Of a DNA stretch of 41,711 nt, positions 1 through 9,669 are shown piece after piece. The notes under the pieces are model-generated. The model did not search any database, had not been told where the DNA came from, and was given only the letters and a program-made list of their open reading frames with translations. This DNA is from DASVAL01 sp035649575 (GTDB lineage: Bacteria > Planctomycetota > UBA1135 > UBA2386): positions 1-41,711 of the forward strand of contig DASRJH010000093.1 of assembly GCA_035649575.1 (NCBI GenBank), in the 5' to 3' direction. The position numbers and the translations under genes are program-made. Positions within the stretch are counted from its first letter, which is position 1, and the number at the start of each line of letters is the position of its first letter.

Positions 1-2
1 CG

Positions 3-2279
3 AAGGGATGGGAGGCATTGTCGATGGGAGCGCCATCGCGCGGCGATTACCTCGACGCGAGCAGCGGGACCGGGGCCTCGGTTTCCTTCGTGCCCGGGTT
101 CGCGCGCGCCCACGGCCGGTCTGCGCCGGCCGCCGGTGCCGCCGACACCGCGCAGACGCTCGCGCTGCCGTTGCTCGCCGACGGCGAAGCGGCGACGAGC
201 GCCGACGACGAGAAGCGCGTGGTCTGGTTCGACAAATACAAGGTGAAGGACAAGGAACGCGACACCGGTCGCCTCCTCGTCGACTTGAAGAAGGTCGTGC
301 CGGTATCGCGCATCAGCACGTTCACCTGGCACTCGGGCAGCCGCAGCGTGCAGCAATACGAAGTGTTCGGAAGCGATGCCGAAACGGCGCCCGACGCGGC
401 GGCCGCGGACCCCAAGGCTGCCGGTTGGGTCTCGCTGGGCATCGCCGACAGCGGGAAGCTCGGCGAAGGTGACAAACACGGCGTGAGCATCGCCAAGGAG
501 GGTGGGCTCGGCAGTCACCGGCACCTGCTGTTCGTCGTGCGCCGCGGCAGCGCGTACTTCACCGAGATCGACGTGTTCGCGGATCGGTTCCGGGCTCCCG
601 TCGACTCCGTGGGTCGGAGCCAACGCAGCGTTGCCTGCATGCTGCGCGGCGACGACGCGGGCCGGCTCGAGGTCGATGGCAGCCGGATCCTGCTGCGTGT
701 GCCTGCGCACGCCCATGTGGTGCGTTTGCAGCTCGCGATCACGTCGGGCGACGAGCGCGAGGTCGCAGCGGACATGCCGCTGTTGACGAGGGCCGTGGAC
801 GTGCGGGCGCTGCCGACCAAGCCTGGCAAGGCGTACTGGGGTGATGCCATCGTCACGAAGGGTCACCGCGGTCCCGACGACGGTCCGTTCGCGGTCGACA
901 CGATCTCGATCCCGTTCAGTAACCGCTTCGGTTCGCGCATGCGCACCGGCGCGTTCGACTTCTTCTCCGATGGCCGCGCCGCCGTGTCGACGTGGAACGG
1001 CGACGTCTGGATCGTCAGCGGGATCAATGACGACCTCGGTGCCATCTCGTGGCGTCGCTTCGCGACCGGCCTGTTCGATCCGCTCGGCCTCCGGATCGTC
1101 AACGACGTGATCTACGTGCACGGCCGCGACGGAATCACGCGCCTGCACGACGAGAACGGCGATGGCGAGGCCGACTTCTACGAGTGCTTCAACAACCAGG
1201 TCTACATCACGCCCGCGTTCCACGAGTTCGCGTTCGACCTGCAGACCGACGCGGAGGGCAACTTCTACTTCAGCAAGGGCGGACCCGTGAACCCGGGCGG
1301 CCGCGGCTTCATGAAGATCGCGCCGCACCACGGCACCATCTTGAAGGTCACCAAGGACGGCTCGCGCATCGAAACCATCGCGACCGGGCTGCGCGCGCCG
1401 AACGGCATCGGCGTGTCGCCCGACGGCATCGTCACGTCGGGCGACAACGAGGGCACGTTCATGCCGCGTTGCCGGTTGAACTGGATCGAGAAGCCTGGTT
1501 TCTATGCGGGCGTCAAGGACACGGCGCATCGCGTGCCCGTGCCCGACGAGCCCGACCTGCCGCTGTGTTGGATGCCGATGGAGGTCGACAACAGCAGCGG
1601 TGGCCAGGTCTGGGTCACCGGTGCCGCGTGGCGCGATCTCGCGGGCAGGCTGCTGCACCTCTCGTATGGCACGTGCTCCTGCTACCTCGTGCTCGCGGAA
1701 CGCGTCAATGGACAGATGCAAGGTGGCGTCGTGCGCTTGCCGGCCGACTTCTCGTCGAGTTGCATGCGCGGCCGTTTCTCGCCCGTGGACGGTCAGCTCT
1801 ACGTGATCGGTCTCAAGGGCTGGCAGACGACTGCGGCGCGCGACGGCGGCTTCCACCGCGTCCGCCGCACGGACAAGCCGCTCGGCATTCCGACCGCTCT
1901 GCGCACGTGCGCGAAGGGACTCTACCTGACGTTCGACGAGCCGCTCGATGCCGCGACTGGATCCGATCCGGAGAGCTACGGGATCGAGATCTGGAACTAC
2001 CTCTATTCGTCGAACTACGGCTCGCCCGAGCTCTCGATCCTGCACCCCGAGCGCCGTGTCGAACAAGGCAAGCCGAACCGCGATCCGCTCAAGGTCACCG
2101 CCGCCACGCTGTCGCCCGACAAGCGCACGGTCTTCCTCGCCATCGAGGGCATGCGGCCCGTGCACCAGATGAAGGTGACCTGGGATCTCGATCACAGTGA
2201 CGGGCGCGCATGGAAGGGCGAACTGCACAACACGATCCATGCGTTGGCCGAGGATCCGGGTTTCCCGTCGGGGCACTGA
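3..2279 (+). CDS. Secreted discoidin-like/beta-propeller protein (DUF6797-like), 5' partial
   Basis: The frame is open to the left edge, so the true start lies outside the window. At about 219-585 there is an F5/8-type-C (discoidin)-like domain (VVWFDKYKV ... EIDVFAD). From about 880 to 1860 follows a propeller of the kind found in planctomycete and verrucomicrobial sugar-dehydrogenase-like proteins: GPFAVDTISIPFSNRFG, a NGDVWIVSG blade, a HDENGDGEADF turn that looks calcium-binding, and LRAPNGIGVSPDG. The last 130 or so residues form a separate beta domain. No CxxCH haem motif is present, but the next gene, 4 bases on, encodes a five-haem cytochrome, so a redox partnership is likely. The substrate cannot be read from sequence; sugars or polysaccharides are a guess from the fold. 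It shares its plan with the gene at 21567-23033. Confidence 0.8.
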   Translation, partial: KGWEALSMGAPSRGDYLDASSGTGASVSFVPGFARAHGRSAPAAGAADTAQTLALPLLADGEAATSADDEKRVVWFDKYKVKDKERDTGRLLVDLKKVVPVSRISTFTWHSGSRSVQQYEVFGSDAETAPDAAAADPKAAGWVSLGIADSGKLGEGDKHGVSIAKEGGLGSHRHLLFVVRRGSAYFTEIDVFADRFRAPVDSVGRSQRSVACMLRGDDAGRLEVDGSRILLRVPAHAHVVRLQLAITSGDEREVAADMPLLTRAVDVRALPTKPGKAYWGDAIVTKGHRGPDDGPFAVDTISIPFSNRFGSRMRTGAFDFFSDGRAAVSTWNGDVWIVSGINDDLGAISWRRFATGLFDPLGLRIVNDVIYVHGRDGITRLHDENGDGEADFYECFNNQVYITPAFHEFAFDLQTDAEGNFYFSKGGPVNPGGRGFMKIAPHHGTILKVTKDGSRIETIATGLRAPNGIGVSPDGIVTSGDNEGTFMPRCRLNWIEKPGFYAGVKDTAHRVPVPDEPDLPLCWMPMEVDNSSGGQVWVTGAAWRDLAGRLLHLSYGTCSCYLVLAERVNGQMQGGVVRLPADFSSSCMRGRFSPVDGQLYVIGLKGWQTTAARDGGFHRVRRTDKPLGIPTALRTCAKGLYLTFDEPLDAATGSDPESYGIEIWNYLYSSNYGSPELSILHPERRVEQGKPNRDPLKVTAATLSPDKRTVFLAIEGMRPVHQMKVTWDLDHSDGRAWKGELHNTIHALAEDPGFPSGH

Positions 2280-2283
2280 GCCG

Positions 2284-4338
2284 ATGTCGTGGTCACTCGC
2301 AGTCGTCGCGTCGGCGTGGGCCGCGAGCGCCTGGCTCCCGGCCCCGCTGCCGCAGGAACCGGCGGCGCAAGCACCCCCGCAGGAACCGCGTGTGCGCGGC
2401 GCGAAGGTCACCTTCGAAGGCCTCGCGGCACAGACACGCGTCGTGCACAGCCAGCGCGCGCGACTGCTGTCGTTGGCGGTCGAACGCGGCGAGTCGCCGA
2501 GTCCGTTCCTGCCGGTCGGCTTGTTTCGCGCGACCTGGCACGCGACCGTGCCCCTGCCGGCGCGCGATCGTTTCCACTTCCGGATCGAGGGCCGCGGGTC
2601 GGTGAAACTCTCGCTCAACGACGAGCTCGTGCTCGAGGGGGCGCTGCGCAGTGGCAAGGCGCTCGAGACCACGCAGCCGGTCCGGCTCAAGAAGGGCGAC
2701 AACCACCTGCGGCTCGTCTTCGAGAGTGGAGCCATGGGAGACGGACAGTTCCGCGTGTTCTGGTCGGGGTCCGAATTCGGCTTCGAGCCGATCTTTCCCG
2801 AGCTGCTGCAGTGGGCCGCTGGCGATGCGGAAGTCGGGGCCGGCGAGCAGCTGCGTGAGGGCCAGCAGCTCTTCGCCGAGCGCCGCTGCGCACGCTGCCA
2901 CGAATTCGAAGTCCGCCGCATCGGCGAATCGGCCTTCGCGGAGCTCGACGCAGCGGGCCCTGATCTGCGCGGCGTCGGCGCGCGCTTGCACCAACCTTGG
3001 GTCGCGTCGTGGTTGCGCGACCCGCGGCAGTTCCGGCCCGATGCAACGATGCCGCGTCACGCCTTCGAGAAGCCGCAGGATGCCGACGACCTGGCGGCCT
3101 GGCTCGCGGAGTCCGGCTCGCCACCCGCTGCCATGGAGTTCGCGGCCGGCGCGGCCGCGGCGGGCGCTGCCCGCTTTCTCGAGCTCGGTTGCGTCGCGTG
3201 CCACCCGCAACCCGGCCAGCAGCACGACGCACGGGACGACCGCATCGCGCTCGACTTCGCGCCGCAGAAGTGGCGGCCGGCTGCGCTCGTCGCCTATCTG
3301 CAGGATCCGCGGCGCGATCACGCGCATTCGCGCATGCCGGACTTCATGTTGTCGCGCGACGATGCCGTGAATCTGGCGGCCCACTTGCTCGCCACTGACG
3401 TGCCAGGGCTGCCGGTGAGCCGCGGCGAGGCACATCGCGGCAAGGTTCTCGCGCAACGTCACGCGTGCACGCTCTGCCACGCGCTCGATCTGCCGGTCGA
3501 GGAGAGCCGCGCCCCGCGTCTGCGCAACCTCGACGCCGCGCGCGGCTGTCTGGCCGACAAACCCGGACACCGAGGCGCCCCCGACCATGGTCTGTCGGCC
3601 GAGCAGCGGGCGGCCCTGCGCGCGTTCCTGCCGTTTGCCGAGGAGGCGCCGTTCCGCCCGGCGCCGGTCGACTTCGTGAGCCGCCATCTGCGCGCCGATC
3701 GGTGCACGGCATGCCATGGGCTCGACGGCGAACCCTCGCGCTGGGCCCGTCATGCCGAACAGGCGTCGAAGCAGGCACCGCTGCCGACCGACCAGGATCC
3801 CGTGGCGCAGGGAGTGCCCGCCCTGACCTGGGTCGGCAGCAAGCTGCAGCCCTCGTGGATCGCGCGCTTCGTGCAGGGACAGGAGAAGTCGCCGCGGCCG
3901 TGGCTGCATGCGCGGATGCCGGCGTTCCACGTGCATGGTGCCGCGATCGCGAGCGGGCTCGTGCGTGAGCACGGCTACGGACCGGCCGACGAACCCGCGG
4001 TTGCGGGCAAGGCGCAGGCAGTGATCGACGGCGAACGCCTCGTCGCAATGGGCACCGGGTTCGGTTGCGTGCAGTGCCACGCGGTGGGGGACAAGCCGGC
4101 GATCCAGCCGTTCGAACGCGTCGGCATCGAGCTGGTCACGGCGCGTGGGCGGCTCCGCCACGAGTACTACACGCGCTGGCTGCAGGATCCGCCGCGGCTC
4201 GATCCCGACGCGCGCATGCCAAAATACTCGGATGCGAAGGGTCGCACCGCGTTCACCGAGATCCTGGATGGCGATGCGAAGCAGCAGTTCGAAGCGATCT
4301 GGCAGTATCTCGGCAGCCTGCAGGCAACGCGGCGGTGA
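2284..4338 (+). CDS. PA14-domain pentahaem cytochrome c, secreted
   Basis: 684 residues. ATG 2284 follows the upstream stop by 4 bases and begins an export signal (MSWSLAVVASAWAASAWLPA). Residues about 40-180 are a PA14-like beta-barrel, normally a carbohydrate-binding or adhesive module. Five CxxCH haem-c sites follow: CARCH at 202, CVACH at 303, CTLCH at 395, CTACH at 474 and CVQCH at 595. The haem modules contain phrases such as WLRDPRQFRPDATMP, typical of class I cytochromes c with a distal Met after the haem site. The protein probably moves electrons in the periplasm, from the propeller protein encoded just upstream to an unknown acceptor. No catalytic domain other than the haem modules is visible. 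Confidence 0.85.
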   Translation: MSWSLAVVASAWAASAWLPAPLPQEPAAQAPPQEPRVRGAKVTFEGLAAQTRVVHSQRARLLSLAVERGESPSPFLPVGLFRATWHATVPLPARDRFHFRIEGRGSVKLSLNDELVLEGALRSGKALETTQPVRLKKGDNHLRLVFESGAMGDGQFRVFWSGSEFGFEPIFPELLQWAAGDAEVGAGEQLREGQQLFAERRCARCHEFEVRRIGESAFAELDAAGPDLRGVGARLHQPWVASWLRDPRQFRPDATMPRHAFEKPQDADDLAAWLAESGSPPAAMEFAAGAAAAGAARFLELGCVACHPQPGQQHDARDDRIALDFAPQKWRPAALVAYLQDPRRDHAHSRMPDFMLSRDDAVNLAAHLLATDVPGLPVSRGEAHRGKVLAQRHACTLCHALDLPVEESRAPRLRNLDAARGCLADKPGHRGAPDHGLSAEQRAALRAFLPFAEEAPFRPAPVDFVSRHLRADRCTACHGLDGEPSRWARHAEQASKQAPLPTDQDPVAQGVPALTWVGSKLQPSWIARFVQGQEKSPRPWLHARMPAFHVHGAAIASGLVREHGYGPADEPAVAGKAQAVIDGERLVAMGTGFGCVQCHAVGDKPAIQPFERVGIELVTARGRLRHEYYTRWLQDPPRLDPDARMPKYSDAKGRTAFTEILDGDAKQQFEAIWQYLGSLQATRR

Positions 4339-4369
4339 GCCGCGGGCGCGCGACGGGTAAGGTGCGAGA

Positions 4370-5848
4370 ATGTCGTTGCCTCCGCGTGCTGCGAGGTCGG
4401 TCCCCGAGTCTCGAGCAGGCATGCCCGCGGTCCCGGCGTGGGTCGACCTGCGACTCGACGGCAACCAGGGCCGTGCGCCGTCGGCGTCGTTCTTCGACGC
4501 CCTGCTGCGCGATCCCGAGTTGCTGCGCTGCTACCCGCGCGACGACCGGCTCGAACGATCGCTTGCTGCGCACCACGGGCTGCCTGTCGATCGCTTCTTC
4601 GTCGGCGCGGGCGCCGACGACGTGCTCGATCGCCTCTGCCGCGCCTGCCTCGAGCCGGGCCGTGAGGCCATCCTGCCCGTGCCGACGTTCGAGATGCTCG
4701 AGCGCTACGTGGCGCTGTCCGGCGCTCGAGCGAGGACGGTGCCGTGGCTCGAAGGCGCGTGGCCGGCCCAGCAGGTGATGGAGCTGGGCTCGGCGGACAC
4801 GGCGCTCGTCGCGATCGTGTCGCCGAACAACCCGACGGGCCTCGTCGCCACGGCCGACGACGTGCGCGCGGTCTGCGCGGCATTCCCGCAGTCGCTCGTG
4901 CTCGTCGATGCCGCCTACGCGGAGTTCGGCGGCGAAGACCTCACGCGGGCCGCGCTCGGGTTCGACAACGCGGTCGTCGTCCGCACGTTCAGCAAGGCCT
5001 TCGGGCTCGCGGGTCTGCGCGTCGGCTACGCAATCGCGACACCGCGCGTCGTGGGCTGGCTGCGCGTCGTCGGCAGTCCGTTCACGTGTGGCACCTGGAG
5101 CCGCGCCGCCGCGGTCCATCGGCTCGCAACTGGCCGCGACGAGATGCAGGCCTACGTGCACGCGGTCGAAGCCGAACGCACCGAACTGATCGGCGCGCTG
5201 CGCGCGTTCGGACTCGAGGCCCTGCCGTCGGCCGGCAACTTCGTGTTCGTGCGCGGCGGCGATCCGACCTGGTTGCGCGATGCGTTGGCCGGAGTCGGGA
5301 TCGCCGTACGTGCGTTCCCGGCCGGTGTGCGCATCACGCTGCCCGCGGACTGCGCGGCGTTCGCGCGTCTGCGTGCGGCGCTCGCGGCTGCGGTCCAACC
5401 GAAAGCGCTGCTGCTCGACCTCGACGGCGTGCTCGCCGACATCGAGGGTCGCCGTGCGCTCGCGAGCGTCGCCGACCTGCAGGCGCTGGCGACGCTGCTG
5501 CCGATCGGCGTGGTCACGAACTGTCCGCGCCGCCTCGCCGAGTCGGTGCTCGCGCGTCACGGGTTCACGGCGCACGTGGCGGCGCTCGTCGCCGCGGAGG
5601 ACGGTCCCGGCAAGCCGGATCCGGCGCCCGTGCGCCTCTTGCTGCAGCGGCTCGGTCACACCGCGGCGTGGATGCTCGGCGACAACGCGAGTGACTTCGA
5701 GGCGGCGCGGGCTGCCGGGGTCGTGCCGCTCGCGGTCGCGGGGTCCGGCACCGAGGCCGAAAGGCGCGAACAGCTGTGCCGGCAAGGTGCGGTCCGGATC
5801 GTCGATGGCCTCGCCGGATTGCGGCAGCTGCTCGCGCCGCGACCGTGA
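4370..5848 (+). CDS. Histidinol-phosphate-aminotransferase-like / HAD-hydrolase fusion
   Basis: 492 residues with two enzyme domains in one chain. Residues about 25-343 are a fold-type I PLP aminotransferase of the HisC group: LRLDGNQG near the N-terminus, SPNNPTG at 151-157, the PLP-contacting Asp180 and Tyr183, and the Schiff-base lysine K209 in RTFSKAFGLAGLRVG. Residues about 345-492 are a HAD phosphatase with all four motifs: DLDGVLAD (nucleophile D350, D352), T383 in VVTN, K415 in GKPDP, and LGDNASD (438-442). HisC makes histidinol phosphate and HAD-type histidinol phosphatases remove the phosphate, so the fusion may cover two consecutive steps of histidine synthesis. That is inference; no other his gene is nearby. 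Met18 (4421) is an alternative start. It lies 31 bases after the cytochrome gene and converges with the kinase gene. Confidence 0.85.
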   Translation: MSLPPRAARSVPESRAGMPAVPAWVDLRLDGNQGRAPSASFFDALLRDPELLRCYPRDDRLERSLAAHHGLPVDRFFVGAGADDVLDRLCRACLEPGREAILPVPTFEMLERYVALSGARARTVPWLEGAWPAQQVMELGSADTALVAIVSPNNPTGLVATADDVRAVCAAFPQSLVLVDAAYAEFGGEDLTRAALGFDNAVVVRTFSKAFGLAGLRVGYAIATPRVVGWLRVVGSPFTCGTWSRAAAVHRLATGRDEMQAYVHAVEAERTELIGALRAFGLEALPSAGNFVFVRGGDPTWLRDALAGVGIAVRAFPAGVRITLPADCAAFARLRAALAAAVQPKALLLDLDGVLADIEGRRALASVADLQALATLLPIGVVTNCPRRLAESVLARHGFTAHVAALVAAEDGPGKPDPAPVRLLLQRLGHTAAWMLGDNASDFEAARAAGVVPLAVAGSGTEAERREQLCRQGAVRIVDGLAGLRQLLAPRP

Positions 5849-5874
5849 TCTACGCGCTGGGATCTACGCGCTGG
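5847..5874. repeat. Perfect 14-bp tandem duplication between convergent genes
   Basis: GATCTACGCGCTGG occurs at 5847-5860 and again immediately at 5861-5874. It fills the gap between the stop of the aminotransferase/HAD gene (5846-5848) and the stop of the kinase gene (5864-5866, read on the minus strand). A second potential minus-strand stop is thereby duplicated at 5850-5852. Confidence 0.9.
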
Positions 5875-8206
5875 GCCTGTCGGCGGCGCGAGGCAGTGTG
5901 GCCGACTTGCTGCCGAGGCCGGCGAGCAACGTCCGCAGCAGCGGCAGCGAAACGGGCTTCGGCAGGACTTCGTCCATGCCGGCATCGAGGCACGAGCGAC
6001 GGTCCTCGGGCGTCGTGTTCGCAGTCAGCGCGATGATCGGCACGCGGCTGCCGGAGCTGCTCTCTTGTTGCCGGATGCTGGTCGTCGCCTCGAGCCCGCT
6101 CATCTCGGGCATCTGCATGTCCATCAGTATGAGGTCGAACGGCTCGCTCGCGAACATCTCGCAGCAGATGCGGCCGTTCTCGGCGATCTTCACGCTGTGG
6201 CCGTCGCGTTGCAGGATGCGTTCGATGAGCTTCTGGTTCAGCGCGTTGTCCTCGGCCACGAGGATGCGAAGCGGCAGTGCCTTGGCCGGGCTAGCGGTCG
6301 CCGCTTGTGGTGGCGCGTGCACGACGTCGCCCGGCCCCGGCTGCAGCAGTGACGTCATGCGCACGGCGAGCTCGCGGGCCGAGACGGGCTTCGTGATGTA
6401 GCCCATGAAGTTGCTGGCGCGGCAACGCGCTGCCGCGTTGGCGAGGTCCAGGAACGACGTGACGACGAGCACCGGCCGCACGCGCCTCGATCCGAGCGCC
6501 AGGGCTGCGCAGATCTCGGCGTCGTTGTCGCGGTCGTCGAGCAACACGACATCGTGATCGCCGAGCGGCGGCATCGCCGCGAGCGCGCGGTGGTCTTCGA
6601 TCACCTTCGCCTCGACCTGCAGCCGTCTGGCGATCGCCGCGATGGCCTGCTGCATCGAAGGCGAACGGCTCACGAGCAGCAGCCGGCTCGCGGGCGGCAG
6701 CGCCGGCGGCGCCGGCAGCGGGCTTTCGCAGGTCGTGATCGGGATCCGGATCCGGAACGTCGTGCCCGTGCCCGGCGTGCTCTCGACGTGGATGATGCCG
6801 CCCATGAGCACCACCAATCGCTGCGTGATCGAGAGTCCGAGGCCCGTTCCGGCGTAGCGCCGAGTGATCGTGTTGTCGGCTTGCGTGAACGGCGTGAAGA
6901 TCGCCTTGAGGCGGTCTTGCGGGATGCCGACACCCGAGTCCTGCACGAGGATCTCGACTTCGTGAGCGCCGCCGAGGTCGTTCACGCGCGAGATGCTCAC
7001 GCGCACGAATCCCTCCTCCGTGAACTTGATCGCGTTGCCGACCAGGTTCGTGAGGATCTGCCGCAGCCGCACGTCGTCGACGCTGTAGCCGAGCGACAGT
7101 TCGGGTGCCAGTTCGACCGTCAGCTCGAGATCCTTGCCCTCGCTGCGCGAGGTCAGCGGGCGCATCGCGTCGAGCACGAGCGATTCGAGGTCGACCGGGA
7201 TCGGCGAGAGATCGAGCTTGCCCGCTTCGATCTTCGACAAGTCGAGCACGTCGCTGAGGATCCCGAGCAGGCTCGAACCGGCGCTGCGGATGACCCCCAG
7301 ATACTCGCGCACCTCGCGCGGATCCTCGGCTTCCATCGCGAGGTCGGTCATGCCGAGGACGGCGTTGAGCGGCGTGCGGACTTCGTGGCTCATGTTCGCC
7401 ACGAACGTCGACTTCGCGTGCGTCGCGCTCTCGGCCAGCTCCAATGCCCGGCTCAGATCCGCAGTGCGCAGACGCACCTGCTGGTCGCATTGTGCCTTCA
7501 CGTGCTCGAGGTTCGCATCGCGTTGCTGGATCGCGTGGAGCATCGTGTTGTAGCCGCGCGCCAGCGCGCCGATCTCGCCACTCGCCGTGTCGTCCGCGCG
7601 CACCCTGAAGTCCTTCGTCTGGTCAACCCAGTCGCTGAGCCGCAGCAGGTCCAGCACGGGACGCAGCAGGCGCGCGCCGAGCCAGTAGGTGGCGAGGCCG
7701 AACAGAAGCACCGCGATCGCCGCGCCGAACACGAGAGCTCTCGCGTATTCGCCGAGTTGCTGTCGAAGCGGTTCGCCGGACGCGCGCACGAGCACGACTC
7801 CGCGCAGCAGACCACTGTTCTCCGCGTTTGGCAGCGGCGCGGAGCCGATCCAGTCGCCCTCGGCTTCGAACTCACCCGATGTGCGGTCGGGCAGCAGCGA
7901 TGGATCGCCAGCCGAGGCCAGGCGCGCGCCGTCGTGCGCGTAGACGGCAGCCGCTTGCAGCTCCAGCGTCTGCGCGACCGTGCCGAGGAACTCGGCGACG
8001 GCTCTGGTCTCGGCGGCCTGCAGGCTGCTTGCTGCGTGGGCCGCAACGAGGCGCGCCGCCGCTTGCAGGCTGCTGCGCCGGTCCTGTTCGAGCGCCGCGC
8101 GTTCGCGCCGATACGCGGCGACGCCGAGGTAGCCGAGCACGAGCAGTGCGAGCAGCGAACCCAGCCCGGTCATGCGCATGCGCAGAGAGATGCCGCGGCT
8201 CTTCAT
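5864..8206 (-). CDS. Membrane-bound hybrid sensor histidine kinase
   Basis: 780 residues. A transmembrane helix at about 13-32, a periplasmic sensor of about 120 residues, a second helix at about 157-180 and a HAMP-like linker precede the kinase core. HisKA has NMSHEVRTPLN with phospho-acceptor H274. The ATPase domain shows LTNLVGNAIKFTEEG, DSGVGIP and GTGLGLSI. Two receiver-type domains follow: the first, about 520-640, is poorly conserved (VVLLDDRDND, ITKPVS); the second is canonical, with LILMDMQMPEMSG (D696) and PKPVS. There is no separate response regulator or HPt gene nearby, so its output is unknown. Start 8206 places the first helix right after the N-terminus; ATG 8227 in the same frame would add seven residues. 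The region upstream lies downstream of, not inside, the aminotransferase gene. Confidence 0.9.
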   Translation of the reverse strand: MKSRGISLRMRMTGLGSLLALLVLGYLGVAAYRRERAALEQDRRSSLQAAARLVAAHAASSLQAAETRAVAEFLGTVAQTLELQAAAVYAHDGARLASAGDPSLLPDRTSGEFEAEGDWIGSAPLPNAENSGLLRGVVLVRASGEPLRQQLGEYARALVFGAAIAVLLFGLATYWLGARLLRPVLDLLRLSDWVDQTKDFRVRADDTASGEIGALARGYNTMLHAIQQRDANLEHVKAQCDQQVRLRTADLSRALELAESATHAKSTFVANMSHEVRTPLNAVLGMTDLAMEAEDPREVREYLGVIRSAGSSLLGILSDVLDLSKIEAGKLDLSPIPVDLESLVLDAMRPLTSRSEGKDLELTVELAPELSLGYSVDDVRLRQILTNLVGNAIKFTEEGFVRVSISRVNDLGGAHEVEILVQDSGVGIPQDRLKAIFTPFTQADNTITRRYAGTGLGLSITQRLVVLMGGIIHVESTPGTGTTFRIRIPITTCESPLPAPPALPPASRLLLVSRSPSMQQAIAAIARRLQVEAKVIEDHRALAAMPPLGDHDVVLLDDRDNDAEICAALALGSRRVRPVLVVTSFLDLANAAARCRASNFMGYITKPVSARELAVRMTSLLQPGPGDVVHAPPQAATASPAKALPLRILVAEDNALNQKLIERILQRDGHSVKIAENGRICCEMFASEPFDLILMDMQMPEMSGLEATTSIRQQESSSGSRVPIIALTANTTPEDRRSCLDAGMDEVLPKPVSLPLLRTLLAGLGSKSATLPRAADRPSA

Positions 8207-8472
8207 CGAGCACGCACCAGTGAGCATGCCGCCAGTTCCCGCGACGCACTGCCGAGTGGCCACAACGGCGCCTCTGTGGCGGGGTTCGGCGCGTCCGAGG
8301 AAGGCGTTGGCATCGCCCCTTCTCATCGACTCCGAGTTGACTGGTCTTGACTGGCCCGAGGCCCGCTGCGCGAAAAGTGACGAGGATCGCGACGCGCACG
8401 GCGGCCGGCCGCGGCGTCGGATCACCGACGGTGCGCAACCCGCCTTGGCGTCGGCTCCTTGGCGACCGTGCG

Positions 8473-9669
8473 TTACCGAACGCCCGCCGCCGCCAGCGTG
8501 CGCGCCAGATACTCGTATTGGGCGCGCGAGTTGTAGACCTGCGGCGAGATGCGCACGAGCCGCAACGGCGGGTGCGGCCAGCGCACGACAGGCACCTCGA
8601 TGTGGTGTTCGTCGAACAGGCGCACCTGCAACGGGTCGAGTCCCTGCGGCGGCACGAGCGGCACTTCTAGCGGCTCGAGCTCGACGGCGGCCAGCGAACC
8701 GATCATGGCCGGCGGCGCCGCGGGTCTCGTGCCGAGCGCCGTGCAGAGCAGATCGCGCCCGACCAGCGCGAGCTTGCGGTTGTGTGTCTGCAGCTCCTGC
8801 ATGCCGCCCGGCAGCAGCGAGCCGAGGAAGTGCAGGGCGGTCGGAATGCACAGGAACGGCGTGAAGTCGTCGGTGCCCGAGAAGTCGAACTCGAGCCGGA
8901 AACGCGAACGGTCCGTGCGTGTCGACGAAGCACCGTGGCTGATCGAGAGCGGTCGGATCCGCTCCTGGCGGTCGCGCCGCACGTGCAGCAGGGCCGAGCC
9001 CTTCGGTGTGCAGAGCCACTTGTGGCAGTTGCCCGTGTAGTAGGCCGCACCGAGCCGGTCGAGGTCGAGCTCGAGCATGCCCGGTGCGTGCGCGCCGTCG
9101 ACGAGCGTGTCGATGCCGCGTTCGCGCAGAGCGTGCACGATCGGTTCGACGGGCAGCACGAGACCCGTCGGGCTCGTGACGTGGTCGATCAGCAGCAGCT
9201 TCGTGCGGTTCGTGACGCACGCGAGCACGCTGTCGATCACCTGCCGCGGATCCTGCAGCGGGAACGGGATCGGCGCCGCGACGACGCGCGCACCGGCGCG
9301 GCCCGCGACGAAGTCGATCGCGTTGCGGCAGGCTGCGTACTCGTGGTCCGTCACGAGCAGTTCGTCGCCGGCCGCGAACTGCAGCGAGCGCAGCACGGTG
9401 TTGACGCCCGTCGTCGCGTTCGCGACGAAGGCGAGGTCGTCCGCGGCGCAGCCGACGAAGCGCGCGAGCTCGTGCCGCGCCGGGTCGAGCCGGCTCTCGA
9501 GCTCGCGGTGCAGGAACAGCACGGGTTCGCGTTCCATGCGGGTGCGCAAGTCCTGTTGGTGCTGCAGCACCACGCGCGGGCACGCGCCGAAGCTGCCGTG
9601 ATTCAGGAACACGACCTGCGGATCGAGATCCCAGTGCGACGCAAACGGCGACGGAGCGGGCAGCGTCAT
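8473..9669 (-). CDS. Class V PLP aminotransferase, isopenicillin-N-epimerase-like
   Basis: 398 residues, full length for the CefD-like branch of class V aminotransferases. Visible features are FLNHGSFGACP near residue 21, ATTGVNTVLRS (cofactor phosphate contact), D191/H194 in VDGAHAPGML, and PLP lysine K217 in GNCHKWLCTPKG. Family members act as cysteine desulfurases, isopenicillin N epimerases or related C-S/C-N enzymes, and the substrate here cannot be named. No penicillin-biosynthesis gene is in the window, so a literal CefD role is unlikely. The ATG (9669-9667) overlaps the TGA of the upstream methyltransferase gene by ATGA, indicating translational coupling. No signal peptide is present; it is a cytoplasmic enzyme. 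Confidence 0.88.
   Translation of the reverse strand: MTLPAPSPFASHWDLDPQVVFLNHGSFGACPRVVLQHQQDLRTRMEREPVLFLHRELESRLDPARHELARFVGCAADDLAFVANATTGVNTVLRSLQFAAGDELLVTDHEYAACRNAIDFVAGRAGARVVAAPIPFPLQDPRQVIDSVLACVTNRTKLLLIDHVTSPTGLVLPVEPIVHALRERGIDTLVDGAHAPGMLELDLDRLGAAYYTGNCHKWLCTPKGSALLHVRRDRQERIRPLSISHGASSTRTDRSRFRLEFDFSGTDDFTPFLCIPTALHFLGSLLPGGMQELQTHNRKLALVGRDLLCTALGTRPAAPPAMIGSLAAVELEPLEVPLVPPQGLDPLQVRLFDEHHIEVPVVRWPHPPLRLVRISPQVYNSRAQYEYLARTLAAAGVR

Noticed and set aside
2293..4464. 723-residue minus-strand open frame opposite the first cytochrome
   Set aside because: Mirror of a high-GC gene; the plus strand carries a signal peptide, PA14 and five CxxCH motifs, and the minus frame has no recognisable domain.
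8473..9669. Penicillin biosynthesis (literal CefD)
   Set aside because: Only the class V aminotransferase fold is supported; no other beta-lactam gene is present.
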